Positions 46,481 through 56,161 of a stretch of 64,000 nt of DNA are shown here, piece by piece. The notes below the pieces were generated by a model, which was not told the origin of the DNA, did not search any database, and was given only the letters and a program-made list of their open reading frames with translations. The stretch covers positions 294,784-358,783 of the forward strand of contig NZ_JAQKGV010000001.1 of NCBI RefSeq assembly GCF_028617075.1, given 5' to 3'. Every line of letters starts with the position of its first letter. The stretch's first letter is position 1. Source of the stretch: Rubrobacter calidifluminis. GTDB lineage: Bacteria > Actinomycetota > Rubrobacteria > Rubrobacterales > Rubrobacteraceae. The position numbers and the translations under genes are program-made.

Positions 46481-49400
46481 GTGTGCATGGTCCTCCAACG
46501 CCATCGGCCGGGGAAGGGAGCCGGTAGAGAGGTGCCCATCCTGATCCGGCTTCTCGGCGGGTTCGAAGTCGTCGTCGGCGGGCAGACCGTCGATGACGCA
46601 GCCTGGCGGCTGCGCAAGGCGGCGAACCTCGTCAAGCTGCTCGCGCTCGCGTCGGGGCACCGGCTGCACCGGGATCAGGTGACGGAGGTCCTCTGGACGG
46701 AGCTTGACGTGAGATCCCAGGCCAACAACTTCCACCGCGCCCTGCACTTCGCCCGCCGGGCGCTCGGGAGCGCCGGTGGGCGATCTTACCGGTCTCTGCA
46801 GTTGCGAGGAGGGGTGGTCTCACTGTGTCCGGACGGTTCGCTGCGGGTCGATGTCGAGGCGTTCGAGGGTGCTGCCGCCGTCGCCCGCCGCCTCCGGGAG
46901 CCCGCTGCCTACCGCCCGGCGCTCGACCTCTATGCGGGGGATCTCCTGCCGGAAGACCGCTACGAAGCCTGGACGGAGGAGAGGCGGGATGCTCTGCGCC
47001 GGCTGCGGGTCGAGCTGCTGCTGGAACTCGCTGCGCTGCACGAGGAGCGTGCGGAGTACGGCGACCAGATCGGGGTGCTCGAACTGGTGCTCCGCGAGGT
47101 GCCATACGAGGAGGAGGCCCACGCGGGGCTCATGCGTGCGTACGCGGCGGAGGGACGGCGCGGTGAGGCGCTCCTCCAGTATGAACGGCTCAGGCGGGTG
47201 CTCGCGGAGGGCCCCGGTATGTCTCCAGAGCCCACGACCCGGCTGCTCTACGAGAGGATAAGGTCCGGCGGGATGCCCGCTCCGTTGCTGCACGGCCGAC
47301 CCCGGGGATCGCAGGGTGGTAATCGTGCGGCTCCCGTGCTGCACAACCTGCCGGCCCCTCTGACCAGCTTCATCGGCCGTGAGGCGGAAGTGCGGGAGAT
47401 CGAGCGCCTCCTCGCGATGAGCCGCCTCCTGACCCTGACGGGGGCCGGTGGTTCGGGTAAGACGCGGCTCGCGCTGGAGGTGGCCCGGCGGGTGGCTACC
47501 CTCTACCCGGATGGGGTGTGGATGGTGGAGCTGGCCTCACTCTCCCGCCCTGCTTTCGTCGTGCAGGCGGTGGCGACGGCGCTTGGCGTGTCGGAGCGGG
47601 CTGGCCGTCCGGTGGAAGGGTTGCTCGAAGAACACCTGCGCGGTAAAGCCGTCCTCATCCTGCTGGACAACTGCGAGCATCTGGTGGAGGAGGCGGCCCG
47701 CCTGTCGAATGTCCTGCTCCGTGCCGGGGCGCGGACCAGGATTCTGGCGACCAGCCGGGAACCTCTGGGTATCCCCGGAGAGACTGTCTGGTCGGTGCCC
47801 ACCCTCTCCCTGCCCCCGGCCGGTGAGGACGTAACCGTGGGGGAGCTCATGATCTCGGAGGCCGCACAGCTCTTCGTCGAACGTGCTCGCTCCCGGTTGA
47901 CCTCCTTTGAACCAACTCAGCACAACGCCCCCGCCGTAGCGAAGATCTGCCGCCAGCTCGACGGCCTGCCGCTCGCCATCGAGCTCGCCGCCGCCCGGGT
48001 GGGGTCGCTCCCGCTGGAGAAGGTCGTCGGGCGGCTCGAGCATAGCCTCGAGGTTCTCCCCTCCGGGGGGGACCGGGCCGCCGACCTGCGCCACCGCACG
48101 CTGCGGGCGACGCTGGACTGGAGCCACGAGATGCTCGACGGGGATGAACGGACGCTGTTCCGGCGGCTCTCGGTCTTCGCCGGGCCCTTCCCGCTGGAGG
48201 CGGCGGAGCTGACGTGCGGGGGCGGAGGGCCGGAAGTGCTTGAGGTGCTCCCGCGGTTGGTGGACCGCTCGCTGGTCCTTATGCGGCGCGACGCCACGCT
48301 CCGCTACAGGATGCTCGAGCCGGTGAGACGTTACGCCGCCGGGAAGCTCCGGGAGAGCGGGGAGGAGGAGCGGATACGCGATCTACACGCCCGCTATTAC
48401 CTCGCCCTGGCCGAGAGGGCGGAGTCCGGGCTGATCAGTGCGGGGCAGGCCGCATGGATCGGGCGGTTGGAAGGAGAGTACGGAAACCTGCGGGCCGCCC
48501 TCGGCTGGTGCCTGGACGGGGGGGACACGGAACGTGCCGCGATGGGCCTGCGGATGGCGGTCGCGCTGGACCGTTTCTGGGACACCCATGGTCCGGGTGA
48601 GGGGCGCCGGTGGATGGAGAGGGGGCTCGCCGGGTGCTCTCCTCCGGCCGCCTTGCGGGCCGGGGCGCTGGTAGAAGCCGGGTTCATCGCCGTCTACCAG
48701 CTCGACTCCCGGGCGATGGGGATGCTCGAGGAGGCTCTAGGGATCTACAGAGAGCTCGGCGATGAGGTCGGACAGGCGCTCGCGATCAACTACCTGGCGC
48801 ACGCCGCGGGGATCCTGGGCAACCTCGGGCGGGTGGAGACGCTGCGTGTGGAGGCGGAGGGGTTGCTCGAGCGTACGGAGGATCCCCGCGCCGCCGCCCA
48901 CCTGTTGCTCACGCTTGGGATGCTCGCCACGCTCGATGCGGACCACGCGCAGGTTCTGGCCAGGACCGGAGAGAGCCTCGCGCTGTTCCGGGAGGTGGGG
49001 GACCTCCGCAGCTGCGCCCAGTGCCTCACGATCATGGGCCTCAACGCGCTCGCCCGGCGAGACGCCGGGCATGCTGCCCGGATCTTCCGGGATGATGTCC
49101 TGCTCCTGCGGGACCTCGGGGACAAGGTCGGCACCGTGGTCGGACTGCTCGGGCTGGCCGGGGTGGCTGCCCTGGAGGGGCGCCACGTTCGTTCGGCGCG
49201 CCTCTTCGGGGCCGCGGGCGCCCTGGGGGAGTCCATCGGCCATCCCCCCGTCCCCCTCGTCCGGACGCACTACGACTACGAGGGCTACATCGCCGCGGTG
49301 CGGGAGGCTCTCGGCCATCCGGCCTTCGAGGCGGCTTACGCCGAGGGGAGGAGTATGTCCCCGGATCGGGCCATCGAGTACGGGCTCTCCGCGGAGGAGC

Positions 49401-49636
49401 CCGCTCCTTCGGAGGATCTCCTCACCCCCCGCCAGCGGGAGGTGGCGCTCCTGGTCGCCCAGGGCCTTGCGAACCGTCAGATCGCCTCGGAGCTCGGGAT
49501 CTCCGAGAACACCGTCGCCAACCACGTCGCCGCGATCATCCGCAGGCTTGACGTGCCCTCCAGGTCTGGGATAGCCGCCTGGGTGGCCGGGCAGAACCCG
49601 CGTGAAACGAAAATGGCCAGAAATACCCACGCCTGA
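46481..49636 (+). CDS. BTAD/NB-ARC/LuxR multidomain regulator
   Basis: 1051 aa. Order: N-terminal winged-helix-like segment (about 15-95), bacterial transcriptional activation domain (about 100-255), an AAA/NB-ARC ATPase with Walker A GAGGSGKTRLA near 320 and Walker B VLILLDNCEHL, a long TPR-like region (about 650-950), and a C-terminal LuxR HTH (LTPRQREVALLVAQGLANRQIASELGISE). Such proteins act as ATP-dependent activators sensing an unknown ligand. GTG 46481 (or ATG 46487) after AAGGGG; TATGAT at 46454-46459 is a -10 candidate. It diverges from the polyol operon, a possible target. Confidence 0.88.
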   Translation: MCMVLQRHRPGKGAGREVPILIRLLGGFEVVVGGQTVDDAAWRLRKAANLVKLLALASGHRLHRDQVTEVLWTELDVRSQANNFHRALHFARRALGSAGGRSYRSLQLRGGVVSLCPDGSLRVDVEAFEGAAAVARRLREPAAYRPALDLYAGDLLPEDRYEAWTEERRDALRRLRVELLLELAALHEERAEYGDQIGVLELVLREVPYEEEAHAGLMRAYAAEGRRGEALLQYERLRRVLAEGPGMSPEPTTRLLYERIRSGGMPAPLLHGRPRGSQGGNRAAPVLHNLPAPLTSFIGREAEVREIERLLAMSRLLTLTGAGGSGKTRLALEVARRVATLYPDGVWMVELASLSRPAFVVQAVATALGVSERAGRPVEGLLEEHLRGKAVLILLDNCEHLVEEAARLSNVLLRAGARTRILATSREPLGIPGETVWSVPTLSLPPAGEDVTVGELMISEAAQLFVERARSRLTSFEPTQHNAPAVAKICRQLDGLPLAIELAAARVGSLPLEKVVGRLEHSLEVLPSGGDRAADLRHRTLRATLDWSHEMLDGDERTLFRRLSVFAGPFPLEAAELTCGGGGPEVLEVLPRLVDRSLVLMRRDATLRYRMLEPVRRYAAGKLRESGEEERIRDLHARYYLALAERAESGLISAGQAAWIGRLEGEYGNLRAALGWCLDGGDTERAAMGLRMAVALDRFWDTHGPGEGRRWMERGLAGCSPPAALRAGALVEAGFIAVYQLDSRAMGMLEEALGIYRELGDEVGQALAINYLAHAAGILGNLGRVETLRVEAEGLLERTEDPRAAAHLLLTLGMLATLDADHAQVLARTGESLALFREVGDLRSCAQCLTIMGLNALARRDAGHAARIFRDDVLLLRDLGDKVGTVVGLLGLAGVAALEGRHVRSARLFGAAGALGESIGHPPVPLVRTHYDYEGYIAAVREALGHPAFEAAYAEGRSMSPDRAIEYGLSAEEPAPSEDLLTPRQREVALLVAQGLANRQIASELGISENTVANHVAAIIRRLDVPSRSGIAAWVAGQNPRETKMARNTHA

Positions 49637-49800
49637 ACAGCTCCAGGTAAGAGCCTGGTAAGGGATGTTCGCTAACGTTCCGGTCAAGTGGCGGAACTCG
49701 CGTCGAGGCGGGTCAGGTGCGGTGCCTGCCCTCTGTCCCACGTGGTGTGGGATACGGGTGGTCGCAGAGCCCGTTCTGAAGGAAGCAGAGGATAGAATCG

Positions 49801-51666
49801 ATGATTTGGAGCAGAGAGAATCCGGTAGCGGGCCACGGAGCCCTCCTTTTGTTGCTCTTCGTGGTCGGGGTGGTGACGGTGGCGTTCTCCGCGCCGGCCT
49901 TCGCCGACACCTACACGGTGAGCCGGACGGACGATCCCACCCCGGGCGGCTGCCAGCAGGGGGATTGCTCGCTCAGGGAGGCCGTGATCGCGGCGAACGG
50001 GCACCCGGGAACGGATGAGATCGACCTGCCCGGCGGCACCTACACGCTCGCGATCCCCGGCACCGGCGGCGCCTCGCAGGGCGATCTCGACGTCACCGAG
50101 AGCCTCGTCATCGACGACACCGGCCAGGGCACGGCCGTTGTCAACGGCAACGGGGCCGCGACCCACGACCGGGTCTTCGAGGTCGTGGGAGGGGTGCTCG
50201 AGCTGCACGGGATCACGGTTGAAGGGGGCGTCGCACCCGTCGACGCGGACGGGGTGGCCCGCGGCGGCGGCATCCGGGTCGACTCCTCGGCCGGGGGTCT
50301 CTACATGTTCGGCGGCAGCGTCATCGGGAATTCGGTGCCGGGGACGGGCCACGTCGGCGGCGGCATCTACAACGAGAGCCACGCCGTGCTGCAGCGGGTC
50401 GAGGTCTCGGGCAACACCGCGACCGGCCCGCCCAACGGACTCGGCGGCTTCGGCGGCGGGATCTACACGTTCAGCCCGGGGCTGACCGAGGTCTACAACT
50501 CCAGGTTCTTCGACAACCAGGCGTTCGCCGGCGCGGCCATGGCCGCGTCCACCGCCTCCGGGAGCAGCACGAGCGTGATCGTCGTGGGCTCTCAGCTGGG
50601 CCGCAACGTCGCAAGCTCATTCGGCGGCGGCGCTTACCTCACGGGCAGCCAGCAGGGCCCAGGGAGCTATCGCTTCACCAACACGACGATCAACGGCAAC
50701 ACGGCCGGTGAGCTGGGCGGCGCCATACGCGTCCGCGACGCGGTGCTCGTGCTCAAGAACGACACGATCACCGCCAACAACTCCGGTGACGGCGGCGGGA
50801 TCGCGGCCCAGGACGACGGTCAGGGCATAACCTCTGCCACGCTGGCCGACACGATCCTGGCCGGCAACCACGACACCGACGCCTCGGGGCTGGGCACGTT
50901 CAACGACTGTCTGGACCAGAACCTGAACAACGGCGGCGTGGTGCGCTCGTCGGGCTACAACCTCGTCGGCGAGAACGGCAACCCGACCAGCACCTGCATC
51001 AACGACCCGGCGAGCGGCGACCAGCTCGGCACACCTGCCTCACCGATCAACCCGCTGCTCGACCCGTCCGACCACTTCAACGGCGGCCCCTTCATCCGCG
51101 TCTTCACCTACGCCTTGCTGCCCGGCAGCCCAGCCATCAACCATGGAGATCCCGCCTCCGGCGGCTGTGAGCCGGTCGACCAGCGCGGCGTCCCCCGGGC
51201 TCTCGGCGGCCGCTGCGACATCGGCGCCTACGAACTCGTCAGGGTCCACGGCACCGTGGTCAACCGCGTCGGCACTTTTGGGGCTGACAGCTCCACCAAA
51301 CCCGAGCTTGCGCCGACGGCCGGCGCGGACGGGTTCCTGGGCCTCGACGGAGACGACTCGCTGCGTGGTGCCGGCGGCAACGACGCCCTCTCCGGCGGCA
51401 GGGGCAACGACACCATCTTTGGAGGCCGGGGCGCGGACTTCCTAGGCGGTGGCAGGGGCAACGACACCCTGAACGGCGGCCCGGGAGGCGACGTACTGAG
51501 CGGCGGTCCGGGGACCGATCACCTGAACGGCGGTGACGGAAACGACGACATCAACGCCCGCGACCACCACCGCGACGTCATCACCTGCGGCAAGGGTACC
51601 GATCATGTGTCCGCCGACCGCGTGGACAAGGTCGCGAGCAGCTGCGAGAAGGTGAAGCGCATTTGA
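49801..51666 (+). CDS. Secreted CSLREA/beta-helix protein with RTX-like repeats
   Basis: 621 aa. Signal peptide (hydrophobic residues about 13-33, AFA|DTY), a CSLREA motif (GDCSLREAVIAANG, residues 58-71), a right-handed beta-helix with many GGG-I repeats (residues 90-400), a 'choice-of-anchor Q'-type end (LLPGSPAINHG, DIGAYEL), and about six Gly/Asp-rich nonapeptides of the RTX type at residues 510-585 (for example GGRGNDTIFGG), expected to bind calcium. Cell-surface or secreted adhesin-like protein; no enzyme activity can be assigned. ATG 49801 has AGAGGA upstream. Confidence 0.82.
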   Translation: MIWSRENPVAGHGALLLLLFVVGVVTVAFSAPAFADTYTVSRTDDPTPGGCQQGDCSLREAVIAANGHPGTDEIDLPGGTYTLAIPGTGGASQGDLDVTESLVIDDTGQGTAVVNGNGAATHDRVFEVVGGVLELHGITVEGGVAPVDADGVARGGGIRVDSSAGGLYMFGGSVIGNSVPGTGHVGGGIYNESHAVLQRVEVSGNTATGPPNGLGGFGGGIYTFSPGLTEVYNSRFFDNQAFAGAAMAASTASGSSTSVIVVGSQLGRNVASSFGGGAYLTGSQQGPGSYRFTNTTINGNTAGELGGAIRVRDAVLVLKNDTITANNSGDGGGIAAQDDGQGITSATLADTILAGNHDTDASGLGTFNDCLDQNLNNGGVVRSSGYNLVGENGNPTSTCINDPASGDQLGTPASPINPLLDPSDHFNGGPFIRVFTYALLPGSPAINHGDPASGGCEPVDQRGVPRALGGRCDIGAYELVRVHGTVVNRVGTFGADSSTKPELAPTAGADGFLGLDGDDSLRGAGGNDALSGGRGNDTIFGGRGADFLGGGRGNDTLNGGPGGDVLSGGPGTDHLNGGDGNDDINARDHHRDVITCGKGTDHVSADRVDKVASSCEKVKRI

Positions 51667-51863
51667 CCACTTTACAAGAAGGGGGCAGGACTGGCGAGAG
51701 GTATCGGAGCGAGCAGGGGATCGGGACGCGGAACCCTCATCCTGAGCTTCCTGGTTTCTATCGGGGCGGTGGTGGAGCTCGCCGCCCCGCCCCCAGACTC
51801 ACGCCCGGACGCAGGTCGTAGGGAAAGATGAAAGTCGATCGGAGGCATAGAAAGCGGGTAGAT

Positions 51864-53090
51864 ATGAAAAAGACAGCGGCAACCATGCTCGGCGCGCTCA
51901 CCGCGGCCGTTATCGTGGGGTCTTTGATGGTGGATGCGGGCCCGGCCAGAGCTTCCTTTCCCGGCCATAACGGCAGGATCGTCTTCGCTCAATGTTCACC
52001 GGGATACTGCCAGCTCTTCACCGTGAGGCCCGACGGCTCAGGCCCCAGGCAGCTTACGGCCACGACCTCCGGATACGACTACTGGCCGGCCTACTCCGCC
52101 AGGGGTGGCAGGATCGTCTACGATCACGAAGACACAGGCGGCGAGGCTGATATCTACTCGATCTCCGCAAAAGGTGGAGCGCCCAGGCAGATCACCAACA
52201 CCCCCACCGTGGCGGAGTTTGGCCCTTCGCTCTCCCCCGACGGAAAGCGGATCGCCTACTATGCCTACGACGGGAACGACTACGAGATCTACACCATCCC
52301 TGCAAAGGGTGGTGTGCCCACCCGGATCACGGACAACAGCGTAAGCGACTACCATCCTGTCTTCTCCCCCAATGGCAAGAAGATAGCCTACGACAGCTAC
52401 GATGGGACCAACTCCCAGATCTACACGGTTTCTGCTTCCGGAGGTACTCCCCATCTGCTAACCAGCGGTAAGTACGTCTATTATCCTTCCTGGTCGCCGG
52501 ATGGCAGGAGGATCGCCTACAGTGCCTCGGACGCCAACCTCCGCTCCCAGATCTACACGATAGCTGCCTCGGGCGGGGTGCCCACCCAGATAACCTATAA
52601 CACGAGCGGCAGCTACGATCCCGCCTACTCTCCAAACGGCAGGAGGATCGCTTACCGGGGCTACGACAGCAGCAACAACGCTCAGATCTACACGATCTCC
52701 GCTGCAGGAGGCGTGCCAACCCAGATCACCGCTGGCACCAGCTACAACGGAGATCCCGACTGGCAGCCCAACTTCTCGCCCGCGGTAACGAAGCCTTCTC
52801 CAAAGCCCGGCAGGTCAGTGCGCGACCGCACACCCACAATCGCGGCGGCCGTGCGCGACGGGCAGCAGTACCTCGGGAAGAAGAACATAAGTCTCAAGCT
52901 GGATGGGCGCAAGGTCACCACCTTCTCCTACGATCGCTCGACCGGGCGGCTCAGCTTCACCCCCAAGAACAACCTCTCCTTCGGTACCCACCGCGTGAGG
53001 ATTGGTGCCGGAGACGAGTTCGGACTGACGACCTCGCGCTCGTGGAGCTTCGAGGTGGTGCGCAGCCAGCGTGCTCGAGGCCGGGCTTAA
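51864..53090 (+). CDS. Secreted TolB-like beta-propeller protein
   Basis: 408 aa from ATG 51864. Signal peptide (MKKTAATMLGALTAAV..., ending ARA|SF). Six repeats of about 45 residues containing WSPDGRRIAY-type motifs (SPDGKRIAYYAYDG, SPNGKKIAYDSYDG, SPNGRRIAYRGYD) alternate with I-Y-T-I-x-A-x-G-G-x-P, making a TolB/WD40-like propeller, followed by an Ig-like C-terminal domain (residues 310-400). An alternative ATG at 51828 would lengthen the n-region by 12 residues. A binding or scaffold role is likely. It converges with the dehydrogenase gene. Confidence 0.82.
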   Translation: MKKTAATMLGALTAAVIVGSLMVDAGPARASFPGHNGRIVFAQCSPGYCQLFTVRPDGSGPRQLTATTSGYDYWPAYSARGGRIVYDHEDTGGEADIYSISAKGGAPRQITNTPTVAEFGPSLSPDGKRIAYYAYDGNDYEIYTIPAKGGVPTRITDNSVSDYHPVFSPNGKKIAYDSYDGTNSQIYTVSASGGTPHLLTSGKYVYYPSWSPDGRRIAYSASDANLRSQIYTIAASGGVPTQITYNTSGSYDPAYSPNGRRIAYRGYDSSNNAQIYTISAAGGVPTQITAGTSYNGDPDWQPNFSPAVTKPSPKPGRSVRDRTPTIAAAVRDGQQYLGKKNISLKLDGRKVTTFSYDRSTGRLSFTPKNNLSFGTHRVRIGAGDEFGLTTSRSWSFEVVRSQRARGRA

Positions 53091-54085
53091 GCGGTGCCGG
53101 GCGTGACGCAGACCTTGAGCCCGGCGCCTGCCCGGTGCGCCTCCCACGCCTCGTCGAAGCGGTCGAGCGGCAGCCGGTGGGTTATGACCTTCCGCCAGTC
53201 GATGTGGCCGGAGGCGAGCAGGGCGAGCGAGCGCTCCATCGTGAACGGGTTGGTGTAGGTGCCGCGGATGGTGAGCTCCCGACGGAAGATGTCGTAGGGG
53301 CGGATGGACACCTCGGCCTGGGGCGGAGCCACCCCGACCCAGACGATCGTACCTCCCGCTCTGGCTGATTCCACCGCCTGGCGCATCGTCTCCGGATGCC
53401 CGACGCACTCCAGCACGACGCCGAAGTCTCCCTGTCCGTCCAGCTCTTCGGGGGAGATGGGCGTGGCCCCGAACTCCCGGACGCGTTCGCGGCGGGCGGG
53501 GTCCGGCTCGCTCACGAGTACCCCGGATGAGCCGGCGGCGACGAGCAGCGCGGCGGCGAGCACCCCGATTGGACCCGCCCCGAGGACCAGAGCCCTCTCG
53601 CCCGGTAGTATCCCCGAGAGATCGACCGCGTGCAGAACGCACGCCAGAGGCTCGGTGAGCGCGGCGGCCTCGGGGGGCAGGCCTTCCGGCACCCGGTAGA
53701 GCTGGGAGGCCGGGACGGTCACCGTCTCCGAGAGCCCGCCGTCGCGGGTCACGCCTATCGCCTGCGGGTGCTCGCAGAGGTGGGGGCGACCGCCCTGGCA
53801 GTGGGGGCAGGAACGGCACGGGATGTTCGGGTCCACCACCACCCGATCTCCGGTGGAGACGTTCTCCACGCCCTCACCGACCTGCGCGACGGTGCCGCAG
53901 AACTCGTGCCCGAGCACGACGCGGGGGCGGGCGAGCGGGTACTCACCAGAGGCTATGTGCAGATCGGTGCCGCACAGCCCGCACGCCTCGACCGCCAGAC
54001 GCACCTCTCCGGAGCCGGGCGGCGGCGCTTCATGAGGGGTGCGCTCGATACCCTGCGCCCCGTTCCAGACGATGCTCGTACCCAT
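53087..54085 (-). CDS. Medium-chain zinc dehydrogenase
   Basis: 332 aa MDR family. CGLCGTDLH and GHEFCGTV hold the catalytic Zn ligands, CRSCPHCQGGRPHLC the structural Zn, and GAGPIGVLAAA the NAD(P) site. Resembles (R,R)-butanediol or L-threonine/sorbitol dehydrogenases; substrate undetermined. ATG 54085 is four bases after the stop of another MDR gene, so the pair is co-transcribed and may oxidise successive or alternative polyols. Confidence 0.87.
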   Translation of the reverse strand: MGTSIVWNGAQGIERTPHEAPPPGSGEVRLAVEACGLCGTDLHIASGEYPLARPRVVLGHEFCGTVAQVGEGVENVSTGDRVVVDPNIPCRSCPHCQGGRPHLCEHPQAIGVTRDGGLSETVTVPASQLYRVPEGLPPEAAALTEPLACVLHAVDLSGILPGERALVLGAGPIGVLAAALLVAAGSSGVLVSEPDPARRERVREFGATPISPEELDGQGDFGVVLECVGHPETMRQAVESARAGGTIVWVGVAPPQAEVSIRPYDIFRRELTIRGTYTNPFTMERSLALLASGHIDWRKVITHRLPLDRFDEAWEAHRAGAGLKVCVTPGTA

Positions 54086-54089
54086 CTCT

Positions 54090-55112
54090 CTAAGCCCCCG
54101 GTCTCACGACCGGCTTGACGTTCGCCGGGTCCCTGCGTGGAGCCTGAAGAGCGGCCTCTGTCTCCGCGAGGCCGTAGTGGCCGGTCACGATCGCCTCCAC
54201 GTCCACCCTCCCCGTCGCGGCGAGCTCTATCGCCGCCGGGTAGGTGTTCGCATAGCGGAAGGTGCCGGTCAGCCAGATCTCACGGTTCTGGATCAAAGCG
54301 AGCGGCACCGTAGCCTCCTCTCCCGGACCCATCCCCACGACCACGGCGGTCCCGGCGGGCCTCAGGCAGCGGATGCCGCCGGCGAGAGCCCGCTCGTTGC
54401 CGGAGCATTCGATCAGGGCGTCGGCCTCGAGCCCGCTCCCTGCGAGCGGCTCATCAGAGACGTTTATGGCGCGGGTCGCCCCGGTCTTCTTCGCCAGCTC
54501 GAGCCGCTCGGGGACGACGTCGGTGATGGTGACTTCGGTCGCGCCGTTGGCCAGGGCGACCTGCATCGCCAGGAGCCCTATCGGACCGGCCCCGGTGATG
54601 AGGACGTGGTCTCCGGCCTCGACGCCTGCCTTGCGGCACGCCCAGATCCCGACCGAGAGCGGCTCCATCAGAGCCCCGGCGTCATCGGAGAGGGAGTCGG
54701 GCAGCCTGAAGGCGAAGTCCTCGTGGATCGTGACGTAGCTGGCGAACGCCCCGTCGATGGGCGGGGTGGCGAAGAAGCGGACGTTCGGGCACAGGTTGTA
54801 GCGCCCGGCGCGGCATTCCCGGCAGGTCCCGTCGGGCACCCCCGGCTCCAGCGCGACCCGCTCCCCGATCTCGTGTTTTGTCACCCCTTCACCCAGGCCG
54901 ACGATTACACCGGATGACTCGTGCCCCAGGACCAGGGGTTTCTCCACCACGTGCGAGCCTATCCTGCCGTGCTCGTAGTAGTGGATGTCCGAGCCGCAGA
55001 CCCCTACGGATCTTATCTCGACCAGGACCTCCTTCGGTCCCGGCTCGGGCATCGGCCGCTCCTCCAGCCGTACGTCGTGGGGAGCGTACATCACGACGGC
55101 CTGGTTGTTCAT
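54090..55112 (-). CDS. Sorbitol/xylitol dehydrogenase-like MDR enzyme
   Basis: 340 aa. Closest in motif to polyol dehydrogenases: VGVCGSDIHYYEHGRIG, VLGHESSGVI, ALEPGVPDGTCRECRAGRYNLCPNV-type Cys cluster, and GAGPIGLLAMQVA. Oxidises a polyol at C2 to a ketose with NAD. ATG 55112 gives a standard start. First of a two-gene minus-strand unit; the divergent aldolase-kinase pair starts 143 bases away, which suggests shared regulation from that intergenic region. Confidence 0.9.
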   Translation of the reverse strand: MNNQAVVMYAPHDVRLEERPMPEPGPKEVLVEIRSVGVCGSDIHYYEHGRIGSHVVEKPLVLGHESSGVIVGLGEGVTKHEIGERVALEPGVPDGTCRECRAGRYNLCPNVRFFATPPIDGAFASYVTIHEDFAFRLPDSLSDDAGALMEPLSVGIWACRKAGVEAGDHVLITGAGPIGLLAMQVALANGATEVTITDVVPERLELAKKTGATRAINVSDEPLAGSGLEADALIECSGNERALAGGIRCLRPAGTAVVVGMGPGEEATVPLALIQNREIWLTGTFRYANTYPAAIELAATGRVDVEAIVTGHYGLAETEAALQAPRRDPANVKPVVRPGA

Positions 55113-55254
55113 TCCCTGTCACGCTCCTTTCTTCATTGGCTGCTCATATCAGGATAAGCCTTCGGCAGGTGGACGAACGAGGGGCGTCTACCTGACCGAT
55201 GTGAGGTGGGTGTAAGATAGCCCTGCTGATGGGCCAAAGATCCAGGGAGGTGTT

Positions 55255-56046
55255 TTGAACGGAGCGGAGATGAGGCTGGGCAGGCTGTTCGACCGGCAGA
55301 GCGGCAACGCGTTCGTCGCCGCCTTCGACCACGGGCTCACGCTCAGGGTGTCGCCGGAGAACCCCGTCGGTGTGGTCGAGAGGATCGTCTCCACCTGCGA
55401 GCCCGAAGGGGTCCTGCTCTCGCCGGGGATGTTGAAACGAACCACCCACCTCTTCGCCCACCGCGGCGCCCCGGTCCCGCTCGTGCGATGCGACTTCGCG
55501 CTCCTGGACGACGACCTCAAGGCGAGCGGGGAGAGCTACCGCGTGATCTGTAGCCCGGAGGAGGCTGCCTCTCTGGGGGCCGGATGTGCGGTGATGTTCC
55601 TGATCCTAGGTGTCGAAGAAGGCGACCTCTTCGCCGAGAACGCCGCCGCCGTGGCCGAGGCTGCCACCGCCTCCCACCGGGTGGGTGTCCCGCTCATGGT
55701 CGAGGCCACCCTCTGGGGCTCCCGGATAGATGATAAGCGTGATCCCGAGCTCCTCGCCTTTGCCTGCCGGATAGCCGCCGAGCTCGGGGCCGACGTCATA
55801 AAGACAGAGTACACCGGGAGCGTGGAGACGATGCGGCGGGTCGTAGAGGGCTGCCCGGTCCCCATCCTGACGCTCGGCGGGCCAAAGACCGACTCCGGGG
55901 ATGCGCTCATCGAGGCGACCCGCGGCGCGATCCTGGCCGGTGCCCGCGGGGTCGTCTACGGCAGGAACATCTGGCAGGCCGACGACCCGCGGAAGGTCTC
56001 CTCCGCGGTCCGCGAGGCCGTACACGGCGTCTACGCCGGGAGGTAG
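55255..56046 (+). CDS. DhnA/FbaB-type class I aldolase
   Basis: 263 aa TIM-barrel Schiff-base aldolase of the DeoC/FbaB/LsrF superfamily. AAFDHGLTL near residue 22 and GADVIKTEYTGSVETMRRVV near 178 carry the probable catalytic Lys; PILTLGGPKTDS and GARGVVYGRNIWQ bind phosphate. Possible reactions are cleavage of a ketose-1-phosphate or fructose bisphosphate, or an LsrF-like thiolysis. TTG 55255 is six bases after GGAGG and is favoured over ATG 55270. TAAGAT at 55213-55218 is a -10 candidate. Paired with a PfkB kinase downstream. Confidence 0.85.
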   Translation: MNGAEMRLGRLFDRQSGNAFVAAFDHGLTLRVSPENPVGVVERIVSTCEPEGVLLSPGMLKRTTHLFAHRGAPVPLVRCDFALLDDDLKASGESYRVICSPEEAASLGAGCAVMFLILGVEEGDLFAENAAAVAEAATASHRVGVPLMVEATLWGSRIDDKRDPELLAFACRIAAELGADVIKTEYTGSVETMRRVVEGCPVPILTLGGPKTDSGDALIEATRGAILAGARGVVYGRNIWQADDPRKVSSAVREAVHGVYAGR

Positions 56047-56050
56047 CGTC

Positions 56051-56161
56051 TTGGAGGTGCTCGCGGTCGGGCGCGAGAGGCTCGCCCGCGCCTGTAAGCC
56101 CTGCATCGCCCTCGCCGGGGCGATAGAGCCCCTGTGGCCACGTCTGGCGGGCGAGGTGTGA
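56051..56161 (+). CDS. 36-residue CxxC peptide between aldolase and kinase
   Basis: TTG 56051 lies seven bases after GGGAGG (56038-56043), an optimal ribosome site, and the frame runs 36 codons to TGA 56159-56161. That stop overlaps the GTG start of the kinase in a classic GTGA arrangement. The peptide contains ARACKPCIALAGAIEP, a CxxC pair followed by a short hydrophobic stretch. It may be a genuine small protein or a coupling ORF that controls kinase translation. No family is recognised. Confidence 0.45.
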   Translation: MEVLAVGRERLARACKPCIALAGAIEPLWPRLAGEV

